From: Muricoccus roseus
GTDB lineage: Bacteria; Pseudomonadota; Alphaproteobacteria; Acetobacterales; Acetobacteraceae
DNA: 64,000 bases
Assembly (NCBI RefSeq): GCF_900141905.1
Contig: NZ_FQZF01000002.1
Span: 186,001 to 250,000, forward strand
Reading direction: 5' to 3'
Shown here piece by piece: positions 57,868 to 64,000 of the stretch. Position 1 is the first letter of the stretch; each line of letters opens with the position of its first letter. The translations under genes were made by a program, and so were the position numbers. The notes under the pieces were generated by a model that worked only from the letters and a program-made list of their open reading frames with translations, was not told the DNA's origin and did not search any database.

Positions 57868-57913
57868 GGAGAACGGGCGGAGGGTTCGGGCGCCACAAAA
57901 CGTAGGCCACCCG

Positions 57914-58996
57914 ATGACTCCCGAACCCGACCGTACCCTTGTCTTTCCGGGGGGCATGCCGGATGCCCTTGCGTTCCGCGAACGCGCGGAGGCCCGCGGC
58001 GCCTCCGTGATCGGCGCCTCCTCGATCGAGGATGATCCGGCCCGCGGCTTCTATCCGGAATGGGAATACCTCCCCTTCGTCACCGGGGACGGCTTCGACA
58101 CCGCCCTGGCCGGGCTGATCCGGCGGCGGGGCGTGCGCTCGGTCTACACGCCGCACTTTGTCATCCACCGCCATCTCGAGGAACGGCTCGGCCAGATCGC
58201 GCCCGGTACGGCGCTGGCGGCCGGCCGCTTCCCGCAGGATGAGGAGCGTGCCTATCGCGCCCTGCGCGAACGGGTGGCGTCGCTGCCCTGCATCGCCCCG
58301 CCCGGCGCGGCACGGGCGCCGCTCACCCCGCTCGAACGCCTCGGCCTGGTCCGGCTCACCGGCACCATCCCCGGCATGTGCGGGGAGGAGAAGATGCTGG
58401 CGCTGATGGAGGTGATGCGCCACGCGCCGGAAGGGGACATCGTCGAGATCGGCTCCTGGTGGGGGCGCTCCGCGGCGCTGCTCGTGCTGCTGGCCCGGCG
58501 CTGGGGCATCGGCCCGGTGCTCTGCGTCGATCCCTGGGAAAGCGCGGCCATGCCGCAGGGGAATGCGCTGCTGGACAGCACCAGCGCGCGGCTAGACACG
58601 GAGGAGGCGCTCCGCATCTTCGAGATCAACCTCTCGCCCCTGGCCGGCGGCAGGCTGAACTATCTCCGCGCCCGTTCCACCGCCGCGTGCGCCTATGCGC
58701 CCGGCCTGGAGGTGACGACCGCCGCCTTCGGTACCACGCGCTACAGCGGCCGCATCGCCGTCCTGCATATCGACGGCAACCACGCCCATGAGGAGGTGGA
58801 ACGCGACATCGCGGCCTGGGTGCCGCGCCTCCGTCCCGGCGGGTGGATCATCTTCGACGACTACGAATGGGCCTTCGGCGACGGCCCGCGCCGCGCCGCG
58901 GACAGCTTCGTCGCGCGTGAGGCGGGGCGCATCGCCGCCACCTTCCGCGCGGGCCCCGCCCTTCTCGTGCAGCTCCGGAACCACGCCCATGACTGA
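57914..58996 (+). CDS. Class I methyltransferase with an extra N-terminal domain
   Basis: A 360-aa protein. The C-terminal part (about 165-355) is a methyltransferase of the Methyltransferase_24 type: EGDIVEIGSWWGRSAALLVL is motif I, then VLCVDPWES and VLHIDGNHAHEEVERDIAAW followed by GGWIIFDDYEW. The N-terminal 150 residues start RTLVFPGGMPDALAFRERAE and include GVRSVYTPHFVIHRHLEERL. This looks like the pre-ATP-grasp fold of carbamoyl-phosphate-type enzymes, without the ATP-grasp catalytic domain. It is the first of four overlapping genes, so it probably methylates the same molecule that the others modify. Confidence 0.75.
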   Translation: MTPEPDRTLVFPGGMPDALAFRERAEARGASVIGASSIEDDPARGFYPEWEYLPFVTGDGFDTALAGLIRRRGVRSVYTPHFVIHRHLEERLGQIAPGTALAAGRFPQDEERAYRALRERVASLPCIAPPGAARAPLTPLERLGLVRLTGTIPGMCGEEKMLALMEVMRHAPEGDIVEIGSWWGRSAALLVLLARRWGIGPVLCVDPWESAAMPQGNALLDSTSARLDTEEALRIFEINLSPLAGGRLNYLRARSTAACAYAPGLEVTTAAFGTTRYSGRIAVLHIDGNHAHEEVERDIAAWVPRLRPGGWIIFDDYEWAFGDGPRRAADSFVAREAGRIAATFRAGPALLVQLRNHAHD

Positions 58997-59786
58997 CCAT
59001 GCCAAGCCCGGCCTGGAGGAGTTCGACTGGCTGATGCGGACCAAGGGATGGGTCCTGTTCAGGAATGTCGTGCCCGCGGCGCAACTCGGCCCCATCCGGG
59101 AGGCGGTGCTCCGGAGCATCGAGGATTGCGGACAGCGACAGGTCGCCCTCGGGGCCACCGCCGCGCCGGATGGCACGTCCCACCACGCCCTCGGCCAGTA
59201 TCCCGCCCTCGACGAATTCCTCGCGGGCCGCTGGCTCGCCGAGGAGGTGGGCCACTACTTCGGCGGCGCGCCTTTCATCCTGCACGCCTTCAACCCCGTC
59301 TGCGTGGACCCGGGCGCGACGAGCTATGTCCACGCCATCCACCGGGACGTGCGCACCCATGGCGGTGACTTCCGGCTGATGCTGAACATGCTCGTCATGG
59401 TGGATCCCTTCACGCTGGAGAATGGCGCCACCTATGTCCTGTCCGGCTCCCAACGCTGCCCGCAACCGCCGCCAGAAGCACTGTTCCGGGACGGCGCCGA
59501 GCGCCTGACCGGCCCGGCCGGCAGCATCGTGCTGTTCGACAGCAATCTCTGGCACGCCGCCGGCGAGAACCGCTCCGGCACGCCGCGCGCCGCTCTGACG
59601 CTGAGCTTCAGCCGCGCCTTCATCAAGCAGCAGATGGATTATCCCCGATTCCTCGGGCCGGATTACGGGCGGCGCCTTTCGCCCGAGATGCGGCAGCTGC
59701 TCGGCTACAACGCGATGGTGCCCACCTCCTATGAGGAATTCTACCGCCCGCGCGCATTGCGTCTCTACAAGGGAGACCAGGGATGA
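58989..59786 (+). CDS. Phytanoyl-CoA dioxygenase (PhyH) family oxygenase
   Basis: A 265-aa Fe(II)/2-oxoglutarate dioxygenase-type protein. Two iron ligands are in SYVHAIHRDVRTHGGDFRL (His-x-Asp) and the third His in LFDSNLWHAAGENRSG, with the 2-oxoglutarate-binding Arg after it in PRAALTLSFSRAF. PhyH-type enzymes hydroxylate small molecules, including antibiotics and lipids. The ATG at 58989 overlaps the upstream methyltransferase stop by 8 bp, and the stop overlaps the next start by ATGA. The operon context points to oxidation of a specialised metabolite or glycan. The substrate is unknown. Confidence 0.85.
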   Translation: MTDHAKPGLEEFDWLMRTKGWVLFRNVVPAAQLGPIREAVLRSIEDCGQRQVALGATAAPDGTSHHALGQYPALDEFLAGRWLAEEVGHYFGGAPFILHAFNPVCVDPGATSYVHAIHRDVRTHGGDFRLMLNMLVMVDPFTLENGATYVLSGSQRCPQPPPEALFRDGAERLTGPAGSIVLFDSNLWHAAGENRSGTPRAALTLSFSRAFIKQQMDYPRFLGPDYGRRLSPEMRQLLGYNAMVPTSYEEFYRPRALRLYKGDQG

Positions 59787-60526
59787 ACGCCGTCGCACGC
59801 GACTTCGAACGCGAGGCCGGCGAGTTCGGCGGCCGCCGCTACAACTACGATTTCGACGGAATCCTCCGGCATTACATGATGCAGGCCTTCGCGCCCTTCC
59901 TTCCGGCGGGCCGCGCGCTGGAGCTGGGTTGCTATCTCGGCGAATCCACCGAATGGCTCGCGGGCCGGTATGACGACCTCACGGTGGTGGAGGCCGCGCC
60001 GAGCCTGGTGGAGGCCGCGCGCGACAGGCTCGGCGGCCGCGCCCGCTTCATCTGCTCCACCTTCGAGACGCTCGAGACGGAGGAGGTCTTCGACGCCATC
60101 TTCCTGATCAACACGCTGGAGCATCTGGACGACCCGGTGGGCGTGATGGCGAGGATCCGGCGCTGGCTCGCGCCCGGCGGGCGGCTCTTCGTCCTCGTCC
60201 CGAACGCCCAGGCGCCCTCGCGGCAGATCGCCGTGAAGATGGGCCTCATCACCCACAACGCCGCGGTCACGGAGGCCGAGCGGGCCAACGGCCACCAAAA
60301 CACCTTCTCCTTCGACACGCTGGAGAGGGTGGCCCGCGAGGTCGGCCTGCGGGCGATCCATCGCGGCGGCCTGATCTTCAAGGCGCTGGCGAACTACCAG
60401 TTCGACGCCGCGCTGAAGGCCGGCATCATCTCCGAAGCCTATGTGGAGGGCTGTTACGAGCTCGGGATGCAGTATCCGGAGCTCTGCGCCAGCATCTTCC
60501 TGATCTGCGAGGGAGGGCGGGGCTGA
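59783..60526 (+). CDS. Class I SAM-dependent methyltransferase
   Basis: A 247-aa methyltransferase of the Ubi/COQ type. Motif I is RALELGCYLGESTEWLAGRY with the acidic residue in LTVVEAAPSLVEAARDRLG, and FDAIFLINTLEHLDDPVGVM plus WLAPGGRLFVLVPNAQAPSR are the later motifs. NGHQNTFSFDTLERVAREVG is a feature of sugar- or polysaccharide-linked methyltransferases in nucleotide-sugar clusters. It overlaps the genes on both sides (ATGA before, TGATG after), so it is tightly coupled to the PhyH and acetyltransferase genes. Confidence 0.87.
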   Translation: MNAVARDFEREAGEFGGRRYNYDFDGILRHYMMQAFAPFLPAGRALELGCYLGESTEWLAGRYDDLTVVEAAPSLVEAARDRLGGRARFICSTFETLETEEVFDAIFLINTLEHLDDPVGVMARIRRWLAPGGRLFVLVPNAQAPSRQIAVKMGLITHNAAVTEAERANGHQNTFSFDTLERVAREVGLRAIHRGGLIFKALANYQFDAALKAGIISEAYVEGCYELGMQYPELCASIFLICEGGRG

Positions 60527-61110
60527 TGGCCGTGGACTGGGCCGCCATATCACTCACGCCAGTGGGGGCGGAGGACGTGCCCCGCCTCAATGCCTGGCAG
60601 AACGACCCCGCCTTGCGCGACCTCACCATGGGCTTTCGTGGCCCGGTGGCCGAGGAGACGACGGCCGGCTGGGTGCGGGGCCTCGCGGAGCAGAATCTCC
60701 GCACCCGCGTGGCCTTCGCCATCCGGCATCAGGACACGCTCAAGGGGCTGGTGCAGCTCCACACGGTCGACTGGGTGCAGCGCAGCGCCATGCTGGGCCT
60801 CTATGTCGCGGAGGAGGCGGACCGCGGCGCCGGGCTCGGCTTCGCCGCGACCTCACTTATCCTGGACTATGCTTTCGACGGCCTCGACCTGCAGCGCGTC
60901 GGGCTCTCCGTGCTCTGCTCGAACCTGCCCGCCATCGCCCTCTACGACCGGCTCCGCTTCACGCGGGAAGGGGTGCTGCGATCCGCCTTCTTCCTCGCCG
61001 GGCGGCGGGAAGATGTCGCGGTCTACGGCCTGTTGCGGGACGAATGGCGCAGCATCCTGCCGCAGGAGGCGCGTCGCCTCGTGCCGGTGCTCGCGCCGGA
61101 GTGGTGCTAG
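60526..61110 (+). CDS. GNAT acetyltransferase, PseH/RimL-like
   Basis: A 194-aa acetyltransferase. LTPVGAEDVPRLNAWQNDPA at the start, then LGLYVAEEADRGAGLGFAAT with the acetyl-CoA loop and LDLQRVGLSVLCSNLPAIAL resemble N-acetyltransferases of nucleotide amino-sugars such as PseH/FlmH. The start ATG shares its A with the previous stop codon (TGATG). It is the last gene of the four-gene operon. Its stop codon overlaps the stop of the convergent TRIC gene in CTAG. A sugar N-acetylation role fits the neighbouring methyltransferases but is inference. Confidence 0.82.
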   Translation: MAVDWAAISLTPVGAEDVPRLNAWQNDPALRDLTMGFRGPVAEETTAGWVRGLAEQNLRTRVAFAIRHQDTLKGLVQLHTVDWVQRSAMLGLYVAEEADRGAGLGFAATSLILDYAFDGLDLQRVGLSVLCSNLPAIALYDRLRFTREGVLRSAFFLAGRREDVAVYGLLRDEWRSILPQEARRLVPVLAPEWC

Positions 61111-61781
61111 GCGCCAGGCGGCGCGTCGCGTCCCGGTTCCGGGTCCGCCGCGCCGCGCGCCGCCTGGCCCCCATAGGCGGGAAGGGACCAGCCACCCCCC
61201 AGCGCGGCCGCGCGGGTGCCGAAGGCCACCAGCGCGCCGGCGCTCACGGCGATGATCCGCCCTGCTCCGGCCGCCTCCAGCGCCAGGAAGGTTCCCGCCC
61301 CTGCCGCCGCGGCGGTGGCATAGATCTCCCGGCGCAGGATCAGCGGGATTTCGCCACAGATGATGTCGCGGATCAGCCCCCCGAAGCTCGCCGTCATCAC
61401 GCCCATCATCACCGAAACCCAGGGCGCCATCCCGGCCCGCGCGGCCAGCTCCGCCCCCAGCACGGCGAAAACCGCCAGCCCCGCCGCATCGGCCCAGAGG
61501 AGAAGGGCGACCCGCCGCTCGATTCGCGGTGCCAAGAAGAAGACGAGCAGGGCGCAGAGCGCGGCCAGCGCCGCCAGGTCGGGCCGGGCCAGCCAGCCCA
61601 CAGGCAGGCCCAGCAGCAGGTCGCGCAGGGTGCCGCCCCCGAAGGCGGTCACTCCCGCCACCAGCAGGAAGCCCACGGGGTCCATCCGCTTGCGCGCGGC
61701 CGCCAGCGCGCCGGCGGTGGCGAAGGCGGCGGTGCCGGCCCAGCCCAGCGCCTCCAGCGCCAGGTCGAAGGGCGCGGCCAT
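61107..61781 (-). CDS. Trimeric intracellular cation channel family protein (YicG/UPF0126)
   Basis: A 224-aa inner-membrane protein with seven predicted hydrophobic segments and two similar halves, the layout of bacterial TRIC (glycine transporter domain) proteins. Typical blocks are GTAAFATAGALAAARKRMDP, VTAFGGGTLRDLLLG and a second SFGGLIRDIICGEIPLILRR. Bacterial TRIC proteins conduct potassium and other cations; some relatives are associated with glycine uptake. The ATG at 61781 is 5 bp after the MFS gene stop, so it is co-transcribed with that gene. The tail after about residue 195 is Ala/Gly/Pro-rich and not conserved. Confidence 0.9.
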   Translation of the reverse strand: MAAPFDLALEALGWAGTAAFATAGALAAARKRMDPVGFLLVAGVTAFGGGTLRDLLLGLPVGWLARPDLAALAALCALLVFFLAPRIERRVALLLWADAAGLAVFAVLGAELAARAGMAPWVSVMMGVMTASFGGLIRDIICGEIPLILRREIYATAAAAGAGTFLALEAAGAGRIIAVSAGALVAFGTRAAALGGGWSLPAYGGQAARGAADPEPGRDAPPGA

Positions 61782-61786
61782 CACGC

Positions 61787-63031
61787 CTATTCGGCGGGGA
61801 GCGGGGAGGGGGAGGCGGCCCGCGCCTGCCGCAGCGCCTCACCCCGCGCCGTGCCGGCGCAGAACAGGGAGGCGAGCAACAGCAGCGCAACCGTCGGCAG
61901 GACCAGCCAGGGCATGCCGTTGTCCAGCATCAGGCCGAACGGCACGGGGGTGATGGCGCCGCCCAGCGGCAGGCCGGAGGAGATGAAGCCGAACACCTTC
62001 CCGATCTCCCCGGGAGGCGCGGCGTTCTTCACCATCACGTCCCGCGGCGTGCGCGACGCACCGAGCGCTGCGCCCGCGACCAGCGCCACGACCGGCAGCA
62101 CCACATCCGGCAGGGGCAGCAGCCCCATGGCGAGGAATAGGACGATCGAAAGCGCCGTCAGGCCGGTCACGAAGGTGAAGTGCCGGCTGTAGCGGTCCGC
62201 ATACCATCCGCCGATGAGCACGCCGCTCGTCGCCCCGACCACGTAACCGGTGAGGGCGAGGGAGGCGATGGCCAGCGGCGTGCCCCAGAGCCGATCCAGC
62301 GTCGCGATGAGGAAGGACTGCACTCCCACCCCCGCCATGGAGGACAGCAGGAAGAAGGCGAAGAACATCAGCATGGTGCGCGAGAACAGCACCTGCCGCC
62401 CGACCGGTGCCCCGCTCTTCTTCGGACGCGCCTGGTCCTTCAGGATGCGGGACTGCAGCATGATGGCCGCCACCACCGGCAGGCCGAGCAGCCCGAGGGC
62501 CAGCAGCGTAGGCCGCCAGCCGATGCCCAGCGTCTGCACCATCATCCCAAGCACGAGCGGCGCGGCGGCGAAGCCGAGATTTCCCGTGAAGGTGTGCATG
62601 GCAAACGCCCGGCCCATGCGCTTCTCGCCGATGCTGCTGCCGAGGATGGCGTAGTCGGCCGGGTGGATCACCGAATTGCCGATGCCGGACAGCACCGCGA
62701 GCCCGAGGATCACCCAGTAGCTCGGCGCCAGCGCCATGGCCGAGATGGAGAGCGCCATGATCAGCGTGCCGCCGAGCAGGTAGGGCCGCGCCCCGTGACG
62801 GTCGACGAGGAAGCCCACCGGCGTCTGCAGCAGGGCCGTCACCGCGCTCATCAATGCCACCGAAAGGCCGAGCACGGCATAGGAGACGCCGAACTCCTCC
62901 CGCCAGATCGGGAAGAGGGGGGCCAGGCAGAGCATGTAGAAATGCGAGAGGAAATGGCCCGTGCCGATGAGCCCGATAATGCGCCAGTCGCGATCGGGCG
63001 CCGCATCGGCCGGGACGTTCTCGTTCTGCAT
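61787..63031 (-). CDS. Major facilitator superfamily transporter, FSR (fosmidomycin resistance)-like
   Basis: A 414-aa transporter with about 12 hydrophobic segments. HFLSHFYMLCLAPLFPIWRE, VGFLVDRHGARPYLLGGTLI and GNSVIHPADYAILGSSIGEK resemble the Fsr group. The ATG at 63031 is used, with a weak GGGAG upstream; a TTG at 63067 is possible. The next gene (TRIC) starts 5 bp after its stop and a LysR gene lies 75 bp upstream on the same strand, suggesting one transcript or local control. The substrate is not clear; Fsr-type pumps export hydrophobic drugs or small acids. Confidence 0.9.
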   Translation of the reverse strand: MQNENVPADAAPDRDWRIIGLIGTGHFLSHFYMLCLAPLFPIWREEFGVSYAVLGLSVALMSAVTALLQTPVGFLVDRHGARPYLLGGTLIMALSISAMALAPSYWVILGLAVLSGIGNSVIHPADYAILGSSIGEKRMGRAFAMHTFTGNLGFAAAPLVLGMMVQTLGIGWRPTLLALGLLGLPVVAAIMLQSRILKDQARPKKSGAPVGRQVLFSRTMLMFFAFFLLSSMAGVGVQSFLIATLDRLWGTPLAIASLALTGYVVGATSGVLIGGWYADRYSRHFTFVTGLTALSIVLFLAMGLLPLPDVVLPVVALVAGAALGASRTPRDVMVKNAAPPGEIGKVFGFISSGLPLGGAITPVPFGLMLDNGMPWLVLPTVALLLLASLFCAGTARGEALRQARAASPSPLPAE

Positions 63032-63106
63032 GAGGCGGAAACTGCTCCCCGCTCCCGGGACGGTCAATCGCAGCTTTCACAGCCCGCCGCGCGGCGTGAT
63101 TCGGCC

Positions 63107-63970
63107 TCAGGCCACCAGCGCAGGCTGCGCCACGGTCTCGCGGATGGCCTGCACCAGGGGCTCGGCGAGCGGTGCCAGCCCGGCCAGGTCCCCGAACACC
63201 GCCATTTCCGCGGTGCCGAGCGGCGGCAGGCCCGCCAGCGGCGCCAACCCTTCCGGCAGGCCGGAGGCGCCGATCACCGTGGCCCCCAGCCCCGCCTGGG
63301 CGGCGGCGGCCACGCCGAGCAGGCTGGGCGAGGTGTAGGTGATCTCGAAGCCCAGCCCGGCACGGGCGAGGGCCGCGAGCGCCCGGTCACGGAACATGCA
63401 GCCGGCCGGGAGCATGGCGAGGGGCAGGGGGCGGCCCTCCGGGACGACCCAGCCCGGTGCGGCAGCCCAGATCACTGGTTCCGTCCACAGGATGCTGCCC
63501 TCGCTCTCCCCGTCCCGCCGCTTGCCGAGGACAAGGTCCAGCGAGCCGGCCTCCATCGCCCGCCGGAGATCGTGCGACCGCCCGACCTCCACCTCCAGGC
63601 GGATGCCGGGATGGGATCGGGCGAAGCGGGCGAGGAGGGGGGCCAGGTTGCGCGGCACGAAATGGTCGGCGACCCCCAGCCGCAGCCGGCCCGTGACAGG
63701 CGGGGCGACCAGGCGCTGCACCGCCTCCTCGTTCAGGGCAAGCATGCGCCGGGCATAGGCGAGCAAGGTTTCGCCCTGCGGCGTGAGAGCGACGCTCCGG
63801 CTGGTGCGCTCCAGCATGCGCTTGCCGAGAAGCTCCTCCAGCCGCCGGATCTTCAGAGAAATGGCGGATTGCGTGAGGCCGAGAGCGGGGGCGGCTGCCG
63901 TGAAGCCGCCGCGTTCCGCCACCTGCACGAAGCAGCGGAGAAGGTCGAGATCGAGGTCCGGAACGCGCAT
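63107..63970 (-). CDS. LysR-family transcriptional regulator
   Basis: A 287-aa regulator. The winged helix (residues 5-65) is LDLLRCFVQVAERGGFTAAA then PALGLTQSAISLKIRRLEEL and GKRMLERTSRSVALTPQGE. The effector-binding domain follows (about 92-285; GRLRLGVADHFVPRNLAPLL). The start ATG at 63970 lies inside an 11-bp inverted repeat that reaches the right edge of the window (63968-64000). LysR proteins usually control a divergent gene; an ATG on the other strand at 63998-64000 may be the start of one. The effector is unknown. It may also control the MFS and TRIC genes downstream. Confidence 0.93.
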   Translation of the reverse strand: MRVPDLDLDLLRCFVQVAERGGFTAAAPALGLTQSAISLKIRRLEELLGKRMLERTSRSVALTPQGETLLAYARRMLALNEEAVQRLVAPPVTGRLRLGVADHFVPRNLAPLLARFARSHPGIRLEVEVGRSHDLRRAMEAGSLDLVLGKRRDGESEGSILWTEPVIWAAAPGWVVPEGRPLPLAMLPAGCMFRDRALAALARAGLGFEITYTSPSLLGVAAAAQAGLGATVIGASGLPEGLAPLAGLPPLGTAEMAVFGDLAGLAPLAEPLVQAIRETVAQPALVA

Positions 63971-64000
63971 GGGGGCGCAGGCTGAGCCCGCGCCCCCATG
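63968..64000. promoter_or_regulatory. Inverted repeat overlapping the LysR start codon
   Basis: Perfect 11-bp arms, CATGGGGGCGC (63968-63978) and GCGCCCCCATG (63990-64000), flank an 11-bp centre. The left arm contains the LysR start codon and the right arm ends in an ATG on the other strand, with 27 bp between the two start codons. The symmetry fits a LysR-type operator or a hairpin at both starts. The window ends here, so the divergent gene cannot be verified. Confidence 0.45.

Noticed and set aside
1-64000. CRISPR arrays, insertion sequences, prophage genes or rRNA operons
   Set aside because: No regularly spaced direct repeats, transposase or integrase motifs, phage structural genes or rRNA-like sequence were seen.

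Overview
The window is 64 kb of very GC-rich, densely coded bacterial chromosome. It reads as an alphaproteobacterium, most likely Rhodospirillales/Acetobacteraceae of the Roseomonas kind. The reasons are the strong G/C third-position bias, the gene order rne / amiC / mrcA / prfB that is typical of Alphaproteobacteria, the Rhodospirillales-style GNAT-Nudix fusion, several orphan Bug-type solute receptors and a TRAP transporter. I see no prophage, insertion sequence, CRISPR array, rRNA or tRNA. About 56 genes can be supported.

Layout. 1-3.5 kb: 5' end of secA (leftward, cut by the window edge), a parvulin-type PPIase, argJ and an excalibur-domain protein. 3.7-7 kb: FkbM methyltransferase, a Bug receptor and an aminotransferase. 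7-10.3 kb: a gamma-glutamyltransferase-like lipoprotein, divergent from an M48 metalloprotease plus DsbA-like pair. 10.3-15.2 kb: tryptophan 2,3-dioxygenase, a DadA-like oxidoreductase, a ComJ-like protein, a kynureninase-like PLP enzyme and an AstE/aspartoacylase-like hydrolase. 15.2-26.6 kb: housekeeping block with a CinA-type domain protein, GNAT-Nudix fusion, RNase E, AmiC amidase, PBP1A, release factor 2 and DUF1643. 26.9-34 kb: an apparently circularly permuted ROK protein, MFS, GNAT, acyl-CoA ligase, ECHDC3-like protein and MHS transporter. 34.3-38.2 kb: TRAP transporter with a coupled hydratase-like gene. 38.4-45.3 kb: ferredoxin-NADP reductase, GNATs, a phytase-like esterase, amidase, NIPSNAP, a second Bug receptor and a C-x-C-C protein. 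45.3-52.3 kb: an ArsR-methyltransferase regulator followed by metH, then a CDF exporter, TonB and a corrinoid adenosyltransferase. 52.3-57.7 kb: DUF4142 lipoprotein, M20/ArgE peptidase, threonine-synthase-like enzyme, a small unknown and a GDPD-RTX exoprotein. 57.9-61.1 kb: four overlapping genes (methyltransferase, PhyH dioxygenase, methyltransferase, acetyltransferase) that look like a small-molecule or glycan-tailoring operon. 61.1-64 kb: TRIC/YicG channel, MFS and LysR.

Functional themes. Methionine and cobalamin: an autoregulated ArsR-methyltransferase/metH unit with a near-perfect palindrome at the regulator start codon, with TonB and adenosyltransferase genes shortly downstream. Tryptophan catabolism: kynA with a divergent PLP enzyme. 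Envelope biogenesis: AmiC, PBP1A, M48 protease, PPIase, SecA.

The observations most worth a second look are the permuted ROK protein (26892-27953), the four-gene tailoring cassette (57914-61110) with a CtrA-like upstream site, the palindrome that may serve both the metH regulator and a divergent C-x-C-C protein, the hydratase family member lacking both catalytic glutamates, and the secreted-type GDPD-RTX fusion. All homology statements come from reading motifs by eye. No database search was run.
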